Source of the DNA: CAYFKJ01 sp964528595
GTDB taxonomy: Bacteria > Pseudomonadota > Alphaproteobacteria > UBA2966
Assembly (NCBI GenBank): GCA_964528595.1
Contig: CAZGTM010000072.1
Span: 1-18,036, forward strand
Length of the DNA: 18,036 nucleotides
Direction of reading: 5' to 3'
The position numbers were made by a program, and so were the translations under genes. Shown one piece after another: positions 6,625-13,769 of this stretch. Within the stretch, counting starts at the first letter, position 1; each line of letters opens with the position of its first letter. The notes under the pieces are model-generated. The model had not been told where the DNA came from and did not search any database. It saw only the letters and a program-made list of their open reading frames with translations.

Positions 6625-7515
6625 ATGTACAGCCCCACCATCCCACGCCGGACCCGCCTGTTGCTTGGCGCCGCCGCCATCGCCCTGATCGCTACCGCCA
6701 TGCCGGTCAATGCCGCCACCGAAAACGCCGCCCCGACCTGGCGGCCCCAGGTCAGCGAACGGCTGGTCAAACTGCCGGCCAACTACCTGAAGAAATCGCT
6801 CGACCGTGATTTCGCCCGCTCGGCCCTGGGTCAGGCGATCAAGGACATCGAGAGTGAAATCGCGCTGAAAACCCAGACGCTGTCCGATCTCCAGTCGGCG
6901 ATCGAACAAGCCGACGGCGAAGTCCAGGTGGAACTCAAGCACCAGCTGATGGCCGAGAAACGCGCCTACATCGATTTGATGGGCGACAAACAGGATCTGC
7001 AGCGCAAGCAGATCGCGACGCGCCACAAGCTATTGGACCGCTTGCTCAAGCGCATCAACCGCAAGTCCGGGGGATTGAGCAAATCCCGCCGCGATCTCGC
7101 CGCCAAGCAGGAAAGCGCCCGCTCGCGTTTCGAGGCCACCGCCTCCAAGGTCGACATGGCCCTCTTCGCCGACGATGCCGCGCCGCAAACCAAGTACGCG
7201 AAGGAATACGGTAAGAACCTGCAGTCCATCCAGGCCCTGGTCAGCGCCATCCAGAGCCACCCGATGAACGCCGAAGCGGATTTGGACGGCGAGAACATCT
7301 CCAAGCCGGAATACATCCGCCGCATGATCGCCAACGCCGAATCCAAGTTGGCGCTGATCGACCAGGAGGAACAGATCCTGGGCTACATGGCCAAGATCGT
7401 GGCGCTCGACGCCATGGTGCTGGCCGAGGACATCGCCGATGCCGATCTGGCCGACGCCGACGTCACCGAGCCCGTGGACCTGACCAACGTCGTCAACATC
7501 TTCATCAACAACTAG
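6625..7515 (+). CDS. Secreted coiled-coil protein, unknown function
   Basis: The 296-aa protein has a signal peptide (RR near residue 8, hydrophobic core, cleavage near VNA at residue 30). It is followed by a long heptad-like helical region at roughly 65-180, rich in Lys/Glu/Gln/Leu, then a shorter helical segment and an acidic tail (ADADLADADV). The length and charge pattern suggest an elongated periplasmic rod, possibly spanning part of the periplasm or oligomerising. AGGAG at 6611-6615 is nine bases before ATG 6625; GTG 6622 is an alternative start. The gap to the previous gene is 12 nt. I recognise no family. The role is probably structural within the envelope cluster. Confidence 0.8.
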   Translation: MYSPTIPRRTRLLLGAAAIALIATAMPVNAATENAAPTWRPQVSERLVKLPANYLKKSLDRDFARSALGQAIKDIESEIALKTQTLSDLQSAIEQADGEVQVELKHQLMAEKRAYIDLMGDKQDLQRKQIATRHKLLDRLLKRINRKSGGLSKSRRDLAAKQESARSRFEATASKVDMALFADDAAPQTKYAKEYGKNLQSIQALVSAIQSHPMNAEADLDGENISKPEYIRRMIANAESKLALIDQEEQILGYMAKIVALDAMVLAEDIADADLADADVTEPVDLTNVVNIFINN

Positions 7516-7539
7516 CCGAAATCCGGAAGGAGACCGCTT

Positions 7540-7950
7540 ATGTCATTCACCAAAACCCTTGGCCGCCCCAGGGCCGCCGTCATCGCCGCCGCCGTCGCCG
7601 CCAGCGTTCTTACGGCCACGCCGGTCCTGGCCGGCAGCGTCGAGAACCTCGAACGCGAACGCGCCATGATCCTGGAGACGCTGTTGCATGCAGATCTCAC
7701 GCCGGACGAACGTTTTGCTAAGGCCACCACCTCGCGCCGTCGCCTGGTGGACCTCGAGCGGATCGTCCTGCGCGACGACAAACTGACGGGACGCAATACC
7801 CCCGCCATCCGCAAAGCGTTCGCCAATTACGATCTGACCTTCCTGGTGCATGCCGCCAGCGAAAAACAGATGCTGGTGCTCGACAATTGGTTCGACGCCA
7901 TGGGCCTGACGACCCAGGCGCTGCTCAGCACCCGGGTTGGAGCGCAGTAG
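7540..7950 (+). CDS. Small secreted helical protein, unknown function
   Basis: This 136-aa protein has a clear signal peptide with an Ala/Val-rich core and cleavage near VLA at residue 31. The mature protein of about 105 residues is charged and helical (ENLERERAMILETLLHADL, RRRLVDLERIVL) with no cysteine and no recognised motif. A strong GGAAGGAGA lies a few bases upstream of ATG 7540. The next gene starts one base after its stop. It is a likely periplasmic accessory subunit of the same complex, which is inference from position only. Confidence 0.75.
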   Translation: MSFTKTLGRPRAAVIAAAVAASVLTATPVLAGSVENLERERAMILETLLHADLTPDERFAKATTSRRRLVDLERIVLRDDKLTGRNTPAIRKAFANYDLTFLVHAASEKQMLVLDNWFDAMGLTTQALLSTRVGAQ

Positions 7951-7951
7951 C

Positions 7952-8500
7952 ATGGCCGCCGCCAAGTCGGGTTCCGGCTCGATGCTCGACGCCGGACTGC
8001 GCACCACAAGTTACGTTCTGGGCGGTGTGGTCATCGCCCTGGCCGTGGCCAGCGCGGCCGGTCCCTTCGATACCGCGGAAATTGCCGCCTGGGCCGAACG
8101 CGTCTTCGGGCCGACCTTCACGGTCCTGTTCACCGCCCTGATCGCCGCCGCGCTGTTCTGCTGGGTGCGCATGCATCAGCACAAAACGGATGCCCCAAAA
8201 TACCGCCCCTGGCTGGAAGCCGGCATGCACGCCTCGAGCGGCGTCGCCACACTGGCCCTCACCTACACGCTGCTGGGCATCAGTCTGGGCATCGGCAGCC
8301 TGGCCGACCAGGAACTCACCAGCGATACCGTCAACGCCGTTATTCAAGGCCTTACCGGACACTTCAGCATGGCCTTCATGACGACAGTCATCGGCTTGCC
8401 GACGGCGGCCGCGCTGCGGGCCCTGCTGCTGGTCACCAACGCCGTCTACGCCTCGCGCCAACGCAGCCTTGCGCTACTCAGCCATGGAGAAACGTCATGA
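7952..8500 (+). CDS. MotA/TolQ/ExbB-like proton-channel protein
   Basis: The 182-aa protein has four predicted TM helices at about 20-37, 55-73, 97-117 and 138-166. The last two carry the MotA/ExbB pattern: TYTLLGISLGIGSLAD at 104-119 matches the family's TLLGTxxGI segment, and FSMAFMTTVIGLPTAAAL at 138-155 matches its final ALxTTxxGLxxAIP helix. T104/T106 and T144/T145 stand where family threonines line the ion path. These proteins form pentameric stators that use proton or sodium flow to move a dimeric partner and act on the cell wall or outer membrane. The protein is shorter than ExbB or TolQ (about 230-245 aa), and the large cytoplasmic loop is reduced to about 20 residues. ATG 7952 is preferred; TTG 7937 would overlap the previous gene. 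The stop overlaps the next start (ATGA). Confidence 0.72.
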   Translation: MAAAKSGSGSMLDAGLRTTSYVLGGVVIALAVASAAGPFDTAEIAAWAERVFGPTFTVLFTALIAAALFCWVRMHQHKTDAPKYRPWLEAGMHASSGVATLALTYTLLGISLGIGSLADQELTSDTVNAVIQGLTGHFSMAFMTTVIGLPTAAALRALLLVTNAVYASRQRSLALLSHGETS

Positions 8501-9033
8501 AATTTCTGTTGTTCAATGCCGTCGTCGCGGTCGCCCTTGCTTACCTGCTGATGGGCGGCGACCGGAACCGGCAAACCGCCGATATTTCCGCCGCCTTGGA
8601 GCAAGGCGTAAAATCCGCCGTCGAGGCCGCCAAATCGGTTGCCACGCCCGGTATCTCTCAACCCCTGGATCCGATCCTGCCGGTCGAAGAGCCGCCGGCC
8701 CCTGCGACGGAACCTGAAATGATTGCCGAGGAACCGGCGCCCTCCCCTGAGCCGCAGGCCAAACAGGTCCGCCGCGCCCCGGCGCCGGCCGGCCAGGAAG
8801 TCGCCGTCACCCGGGCTCCCGAGGTGCCGCCCCTGCCGCCGGTCGTGCCGCCGGCCGCCAAATCGAAGCAGGCCGTCGATCCGGCTGTCGCCCAGCGCCG
8901 TGCCGAAGTTCTCGGTGAAGCGCCGGAAGCCGCAGCCAAACCGACCTTCATGTCGGCCGCCGACCGCAAGCGTGAGCTGATGCGCCTGGCCGAGGACATG
9001 GAACTGCGCTTCCTGGGTTCCGTCCGGCAATAG
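8497..9033 (+). CDS. N-terminally anchored Pro/Ala-rich periplasmic protein
   Basis: This 178-aa protein starts with a hydrophobic helix (about residues 3-19). A short amphipathic segment follows, then a long Pro/Ala/Glu-rich stretch (about 55-130, many PAP, PPLPP and EEP motifs), and a charged helical end (RKRELMRLAEDMELRFL). A TM anchor with a Pro-rich periplasmic arm suits the place of ExbD/TolR beside an ExbB-like gene. However, the hydrophobic helix lacks the mid-membrane Asp those proteins need, since its only Asp (D22) sits at the membrane edge. It may therefore be a linker or partner rather than the proton-carrying subunit. Start and stop are tightly coupled to the ExbB-like gene (ATGA at 8497-8500). 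Confidence 0.75.
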   Translation: MKFLLFNAVVAVALAYLLMGGDRNRQTADISAALEQGVKSAVEAAKSVATPGISQPLDPILPVEEPPAPATEPEMIAEEPAPSPEPQAKQVRRAPAPAGQEVAVTRAPEVPPLPPVVPPAAKSKQAVDPAVAQRRAEVLGEAPEAAAKPTFMSAADRKRELMRLAEDMELRFLGSVRQ

Positions 9034-9044
9034 GGGAATTCGAA

Positions 9045-10082
9045 GTGTTGCGGTCCTGGCATGGTAGAGCGTCACTCGGTTTGACGTTGTTGCTGGCCGG
9101 CCTATTGGCCAGCCGCATGATCGGCATCGAGGCGGTGCAAACGCGGAAGGAGCCGCCCACCCCGCCGGTCGGGCCGATAAAAGCCGAAGCATCCAAGCCG
9201 AAAGCGGCGCCGGTCAGTCCGGCCACAATCTACCTGCCGCCGCCGCCGCAACCGCCGGTCAAAACGGCAGCGCATTCACCTGCTCAAAAGAAGCCGGCGG
9301 TCGAACCCAAGATCGAATCGCTGCGTAAAACGCCACCGCCGTTGAAGGCGCCTCCGCCGGTCACCCTGAAGCCGCTGACACCCGAGCCGTCCTCAGCCTC
9401 CCGGCAGGTTTCACTCACACCCTTAACGCCCAAGCCGCGAAGGAATTTACCGAAGACGGTGAAGCCCCAAACTGCCGCACCGGTTAAAACCGCCCCCACG
9501 GCAAAATCCGCACCCGGGTCAAAGCCGGAACCCGTCTCCCATCCCGGCGTCCACGCCGCCGCCAAGGGCCGTGTTCTGTTGCGCGTGCTCGAACACGGCA
9601 AAGGCCCCGCCATCGAAATCGCTTGGCCGTCCCGGCGCGGCAGCCGCCGGCATCTCACCCGTTTACTGCAGCGCTGCTACGGCATGGAATTGGCCCTGAT
9701 GGACGGCCAGGGCCGGCTTTATGCCGATCAGGGACGCCGCGGTCAGATCTGGCGGCCCAACCTCGATCTTTACAGCGGCTTCGTGCGCCACACCAGCGGC
9801 GTCCTGCCCGAGAGCGAACGGCGCGCCGAAGCGGCCATCCGGGCCCGTCATGGCCGCCGGGGCGACCTGGTCCACATCTTCCCCCGCCGGGTCGACGCCC
9901 TGCTGCTGGGCGGCATCCGAAACCTGGCGGGAGCAAGCTACGGCCAGGCGTCGTCGATCCGCGCCCGCTATGAGGTGCGCAACCGCCGTGTCCTGGTTTC
10001 CGGGATCGATATCGACGGGCAGACCACGCGCGGCGCCATCGACCTCGGCGCAGCCGCCCATTGCCGAGGCGGCACGTCATGA
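9045..10082 (+). CDS. TonB-like scaffold: TM anchor, Pro-rich arm, novel C-terminal domain
   Basis: The layout of this 345-aa protein is that of TonB or TolA: a short cytoplasmic start, a TM helix at about 10-27, and a long Pro/Lys-rich arm at about 33-175 (PPPPPQPPVK, KTPPPLKAPPP, repeated LTP and KP units). A folded C-terminal domain of about 160 residues begins near GRVLLRVL at residue 183. That domain is rich in Arg, with blocks such as IEIAWPSRRGSRRHLTRLLQ and GRLYADQGRRG, and does not resemble TonB_C or TolA_C. The protein would span the periplasm and be driven by the ExbB-like subunit two genes upstream. The start is GTG 9045, preceded by AGGGGA. Its stop overlaps the ATG of the next gene. 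Confidence 0.75.
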   Translation: MLRSWHGRASLGLTLLLAGLLASRMIGIEAVQTRKEPPTPPVGPIKAEASKPKAAPVSPATIYLPPPPQPPVKTAAHSPAQKKPAVEPKIESLRKTPPPLKAPPPVTLKPLTPEPSSASRQVSLTPLTPKPRRNLPKTVKPQTAAPVKTAPTAKSAPGSKPEPVSHPGVHAAAKGRVLLRVLEHGKGPAIEIAWPSRRGSRRHLTRLLQRCYGMELALMDGQGRLYADQGRRGQIWRPNLDLYSGFVRHTSGVLPESERRAEAAIRARHGRRGDLVHIFPRRVDALLLGGIRNLAGASYGQASSIRARYEVRNRRVLVSGIDIDGQTTRGAIDLGAAAHCRGGTS

Positions 10083-10795
10083 CGAGCGCTCTGAAACCGG
10101 CCCTCATTTGTGTCACTCTGTCCGTCCTGATTTCGGGCTGTATGACCACCGGACCGGTTGTCGAACGCCGTGTCGATATGAACGCTGCGGTCCATGACAT
10201 CACGCAGGGGGCTGCTTCCGGCGCTGAAACAGCCGCTCAAACGCCGCCTCAGCGAACCGTCACCTACGCCCTCGATCCCGCTTACCGCTCAAACCCGCCG
10301 GGCTGCACCGTGATCTCGGCGGCCGGTCAGCGCCATACCAGATCGGTTTTGGCCGGCGAGGTCGACCGCGCCCTGGCCGCCCACCTGTCGATAAAGATGA
10401 ACCGGGTCATTTCAGGCGCCAAGCGCGACCGCCTGGTCAGGCGGCAGGCCGTCGATCTGAACCATCCGGCCGACCGCCGCGCCTTCGCCCGCGCCCAGAA
10501 CTGCCGGTCGTTCCTAACCTGGCGCTTCACCGAGGCCAGCGAAACCTATCTGCTGGCCTGGTCGAGCCGACGCATCGGCCTCGAACTCGAACTGACGGGC
10601 GTGTCCGAAACAGACGTCTTGTGGCGCGCGCACCATGCCGTCAGCCGTTCGGGCGGCGGCCTGCCCCTGTCGCCGGTGGGCCTGGTCATCGATTCCGTTA
10701 ATGCCGGCGGCTTCATCAACGACGCTGACATCACACCCTCGATGATCCACGACGTCGTACGCCGCCTGTTGTCGACCCTGCCGCCCTCGATGTAA
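10079..10795 (+). CDS. Lipoprotein, last gene of envelope cluster
   Basis: The 238-aa precursor has a hydrophobic signal and lipobox ISGC, with the acylated Cys at residue 21. The mature part starts with a flexible Ala/Thr-rich segment. It continues as an alpha/beta domain with a strand-rich part (SFLTWRFTEA, YLLAWSSRRIGLELEL, DVLWRAHHAV) and a closing helix (IHDVVRRLLSTLP). That strand pattern recalls outer-membrane lipoproteins of the CsgG/DUF799 kind, where a domain probes an LW-R-H strand, but the similarity is too loose for a family name. ATG 10079 overlaps the stop of the TonB-like gene (ATGA); a TTG at 10061 is less likely. It may be the outer-membrane end of the complex. Confidence 0.8.
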   Translation: MTSALKPALICVTLSVLISGCMTTGPVVERRVDMNAAVHDITQGAASGAETAAQTPPQRTVTYALDPAYRSNPPGCTVISAAGQRHTRSVLAGEVDRALAAHLSIKMNRVISGAKRDRLVRRQAVDLNHPADRRAFARAQNCRSFLTWRFTEASETYLLAWSSRRIGLELELTGVSETDVLWRAHHAVSRSGGGLPLSPVGLVIDSVNAGGFINDADITPSMIHDVVRRLLSTLPPSM

Positions 10796-10859
10796 GGGAC
10801 GCCAAACCGTTATGCCGTGCTAATCTCACGTCCGGAATATTGTATGGGGAGTGAGAACT

Positions 10860-11696
10860 ATGGGACGGCTTGAGGGAAAGGTCGCGATCGTTACCGGCGG
10901 CACCAGCGGCATCGGCGCCAAGACAGTCGAAGTGTTTGCCGCGGAAGGCGCCACCGTGGTGTTTTGCGGCCGGCGCGAGGAACGTGGACGCCAGGTCGCC
11001 GAGGACGTCGGCCAGGGGGTCGAGTTCGTGCGCACCGACGTCACCGTCGAGGCCGATGTCGAAAGCCTCGTTAAGGGAGTCGCCGACCGCCATGGCCGCA
11101 TCGACGCGATGTTCAATAACGCCGGCGGCCCGGCGCCGACAGGCTCCATCGTCGATCTCGACATGGCGGCTTATCACGCCGCCATGAATGTGCTTGTCGC
11201 CAGCGTCGCCCAGTGCATGAAACACGCCGCCCCCATCATGAAAGCGCAAGGTACCGGCTCGATCATCAACAACGGCAGCGTCGGCGGCCATCAGGCTGGC
11301 TGGTCCTCGTCGTCCACCTACGCCGCCGCCAAGGCGGCGGTCATTCATCTCAGCCGCTGCATCGGCATGGAACTCGGGGAAAGTGGGGTGCGGGTCAATT
11401 CCATATCGCCCGGCGCCATCGCCACCGGCATTTTCGGCAAGGCGCTGGGTCTGCCGGAGGAACAGGCCGAAGGCACGGCCGAGGCCATGAAGCAGGCCTT
11501 CGCCAACATGCAGCCGGTCAAGCGCGCCGGCCTGCCGGAGGATATCGCCCGGACCGCCGTGTTCCTGGCCAGCGACGACTCTGTGTTTATCAATGCCCGC
11601 GACATCGTGGTTGACGGCGGCCTGATCGGCGGCCGCCAATGGACAGCCCAGCAGGAGGGATTGGCCGGTCTCCGGGCGGCCTTTGACGCGATCTGA
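10860..11696 (+). CDS. Short-chain dehydrogenase/reductase (SDR)
   Basis: This is a complete classical SDR of 278 aa. The Rossmann glycine motif TGGTSGIG lies at 12-19, NNAG at 86-89 and structural N110. The catalytic S140, Y154 and K158 are present in the order S-x13-Y-x3-K, and PGAI follows the active site. R38 and R39 at the end of the second strand favour NADP(H) over NAD(H); this is inference. SDRs interconvert alcohols and ketones, and the substrate cannot be told from sequence. ATG 10860 is chosen because GGGGAG (10846-10851) sits eight bases before it; GTG 10851 is part of that ribosome binding site. The permease gene follows after ten bases, so the two may serve the same compound. 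Confidence 0.92.
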   Translation: MGRLEGKVAIVTGGTSGIGAKTVEVFAAEGATVVFCGRREERGRQVAEDVGQGVEFVRTDVTVEADVESLVKGVADRHGRIDAMFNNAGGPAPTGSIVDLDMAAYHAAMNVLVASVAQCMKHAAPIMKAQGTGSIINNGSVGGHQAGWSSSSTYAAAKAAVIHLSRCIGMELGESGVRVNSISPGAIATGIFGKALGLPEEQAEGTAEAMKQAFANMQPVKRAGLPEDIARTAVFLASDDSVFINARDIVVDGGLIGGRQWTAQQEGLAGLRAAFDAI

Positions 11697-11706
11697 CGCG
11701 CCCGGC

Positions 11707-13110
11707 ATGACGGATCGCCGGGAAACCGCTGCGTCAGGCGCAGCCGAAGGCGCATGGCCGCTGTCTTCGCTGGTCTATGCGACAAGCTTTGTCGCCGTGT
11801 TGATCAACGCCTTCGCGCCGAATGAGTACGTCCGGCATATCGCCAACGGCGGCATGGTGCTTTTTATCCTGCTGGAATTCCGGCGCACCCTGCCCATCCC
11901 CCGCTTCGTCGGCTCCATCCTGATCGCCGTCGGACTCGCCGCCGCCGCAAGCTCCGGGCAGCTTTGGCAGAGTTTCTGGCAGGGGATAGACCAAACCCAG
12001 AAATTTCTCGTCATATTCGGCGCCGTCGCCTGGCTGCAGGTCCCGGCGACGGAAAGCCCCTCGCTCAGGTCGATCCGGCAGATGGTCATGACGCAGACGC
12101 CGGGCCGCCGCTTCGCCTACCTCGGCGGCGCGGCGCATCTGCTGGGCGTGGGCTTCAACATCGCCGGACTGTCGTTGCTGGCCGGCATGGTGAGCAATCA
12201 GGAAAACGATCGGCTGCGCCGGCGGCTGGGCCGCGCCATGGCCCAAGGGTTCGCCGCCGGCACCTGCTGGTCGCCGTTCTACGTCGGCGCCGCCGTGATC
12301 CTGACGGCCTGGCCCGAGGTCGCCTGGCTGGACATGGCGCCCTACGGCATCGTCCTGGCCATCCTCCTCACCTACCTGAGCTGGCTGCTCGACCGGCTCG
12401 CAAAGAAGACCGCGAGAACGGATGGAAGCTCTTCCTCCCCAAGTACCGTGAGCCGCTCCGACTGGCTGAGATCCATTGGCATCCTCGGCGTCCTGTTCGC
12501 CGGATCGATTACGATCGTCGAGAGCTATGGCGTATCTATCCCAGTTGCCCTGGCGGTCGTCGCACCGCCCCTGGCGTTCGTCTGGCGGGCGAGCCTGGCG
12601 GAGGCGGGGCAGCGCCTCGACCACGGTCTGGGGTTCGCCCGGCGCACGACCAAGGCCCTGGCCGATCTCAGGGGTGAAATTCTGGTCTTCGCGGGCGCCA
12701 ATATGCTGGGCGCGGGGCTGTCGTCGGCGATCGATCCGGCCACCATTGCCGAGGCCTTGGCCGCGCTCAATCTCGGTTATGACGGCAACATATTTCTGCT
12801 CGTTTTCGGTATCGTTTTTTGCAGCTTCCTCACGATCCATCCCGTCGTTCTCGTCGTCCTGGTCAGCCAGCTCCTGCCGCCCGAGCTACTCGGTATTTCG
12901 CCTTTGGTGATGGTCCTGGTGTTGATGGCGATGTGGGGCATCAGCGTCAACGTATCGCCGGTATCGGGCACGATCCTCTATCTCTCGCGCATTGCCGGGG
13001 AGAACAACTTCACGGTGGCCTGGCGCTGGAACCCGCCGTTCACGCTGCTCGCCTCCCTGGCCGTCGCATCGCTCGCCGTCGCCGCCCGCCATCTGGGTTT
13101 GGGCGCATGA
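11707..13110 (+). CDS. Polytopic inner-membrane permease, IT-superfamily-like
   Basis: The 467-aa protein has about eleven or twelve hydrophobic helices. Two similar Ser-Pro hairpins appear: GTCWSPFYVGAAVIL at 185-199 and GISVNVSPVSGTIL at 411-424, sharing G-x3/5-SP-x3-G-x2-[VI]-L. One lies in each half, as in transporters with inverted repeats such as the ion-transporter superfamily (dicarboxylate, citrate, Dcu and GntP carriers). A soluble linker (DGSSSSPSTVSRSD) divides the halves. It would move an organic anion or similar small molecule across the inner membrane; the substrate is unknown. ATG 11707 is preferred over TTG 11683, which would overlap the SDR. The stop overlaps the HAD start (ATGA, 13107-13110). 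Confidence 0.8.
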   Translation: MTDRRETAASGAAEGAWPLSSLVYATSFVAVLINAFAPNEYVRHIANGGMVLFILLEFRRTLPIPRFVGSILIAVGLAAAASSGQLWQSFWQGIDQTQKFLVIFGAVAWLQVPATESPSLRSIRQMVMTQTPGRRFAYLGGAAHLLGVGFNIAGLSLLAGMVSNQENDRLRRRLGRAMAQGFAAGTCWSPFYVGAAVILTAWPEVAWLDMAPYGIVLAILLTYLSWLLDRLAKKTARTDGSSSSPSTVSRSDWLRSIGILGVLFAGSITIVESYGVSIPVALAVVAPPLAFVWRASLAEAGQRLDHGLGFARRTTKALADLRGEILVFAGANMLGAGLSSAIDPATIAEALAALNLGYDGNIFLLVFGIVFCSFLTIHPVVLVVLVSQLLPPELLGISPLVMVLVLMAMWGISVNVSPVSGTILYLSRIAGENNFTVAWRWNPPFTLLASLAVASLAVAARHLGLGA

Positions 13111-13769
13111 CCGGGGCGGGAACGATATTTTTCGACCTGGACGGAACCCTCACGGATCCCAAGCCGGGCATAACGAAGTCTATCCGGTTTGCGCTGAAGG
13201 AGATGGGACATGAGCCGCCGCCGGCCGACGAGCTAACCTGGTGCATTGGTCCGCCGCTCCAAGCCAGTTTCGAGCAGATTCTTGGAGACGAAAAGTTGGC
13301 TGTCGCCGCATTGACGCTCTACCGGGAACGTTTCGCGGAAACAGGCTTATTCGAGAACCGGGTTTATCTCGGAATCGAGGCGTGTCTTCGCGACTTGAAA
13401 GCTTCGGATTGCCGGCTCCATGTCGCTACCAGCAAGCCTGCAGTCTACGCCGAGCGCATCATCCGGCACTTTGATTTGGACGGGTACTTCGAGACCGTGT
13501 TCGGCTCCGAACTCGACGGCACGCGTTCCGACAAATCGGATCTTCTCGAATTCGCCCTATCCGAAAGCGGCGCCGATCCCCGCCATAGCATCATGATCGG
13601 CGACCGCAGCCACGACGTGATCGGCGCCCGCAACAACGGCCTAAAGGCGGTCGGCGTACTTTATGGTTACGGCAGCCGCGAGGAATTGGAGACGGCGGGG
13701 GCGGATGTCATCGTGGAAACGGTCGAAGCGCTTCGCCGCTATTTATCGTCCCCCGAATTCTCTTTTTAA
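13107..13769 (+). CDS. HAD-superfamily hydrolase, phosphoglycolate-phosphatase-like
   Basis: All four HAD motifs are visible in this 220-aa protein: FDLDGT with nucleophile D10 and acid/base D12, T108 in VATSKP, K143 in SDKSD, and GDRSHD with D166 and D170. A helical cap lies between motifs I and II, as in the Gph/PGP branch, which dephosphorylates small phosphometabolites such as 2-phosphoglycolate. Length matches the family. The start is ATG 13107, overlapping the permease stop; the long open frame upstream of it is read from inside the permease gene. It is convergent with the methyltransferase gene, whose stop it overlaps by four bases. Physiological substrate is unknown. Confidence 0.92.
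   Translation: MTGAGTIFFDLDGTLTDPKPGITKSIRFALKEMGHEPPPADELTWCIGPPLQASFEQILGDEKLAVAALTLYRERFAETGLFENRVYLGIEACLRDLKASDCRLHVATSKPAVYAERIIRHFDLDGYFETVFGSELDGTRSDKSDLLEFALSESGADPRHSIMIGDRSHDVIGARNNGLKAVGVLYGYGSREELETAGADVIVETVEALRRYLSSPEFSF

Noticed and set aside
6079..7026. 315-aa minus-strand open frame
   Set aside because: It is antisense to the lipoprotein and coiled-coil genes, which have signal peptides and ribosome binding sites; the reverse frame is Gly/Asp/Arg-rich with no domain.
9045..9560. DNA repeat array in the proline-rich coding segment
   Set aside because: The repetition is of Pro/Lys codons and short irregular motifs, not of a DNA unit; it reflects a low-complexity protein arm.
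10731..11708. 325-aa minus-strand open frame
   Set aside because: It lies opposite a complete SDR with all catalytic residues, and its composition is that of a shadow frame.
12819..13106. Upstream extension of the HAD gene's open frame
   Set aside because: It is read inside the permease gene, has the Arg/Pro-rich look of a shadow frame, and the HAD domain begins exactly at ATG 13107, which overlaps the permease stop.
13766..13769. Sequencing error causing overlapping convergent stops
   Set aside because: Both proteins have the full expected length and intact motifs; a four-base tail-to-tail overlap is normal in compact genomes.
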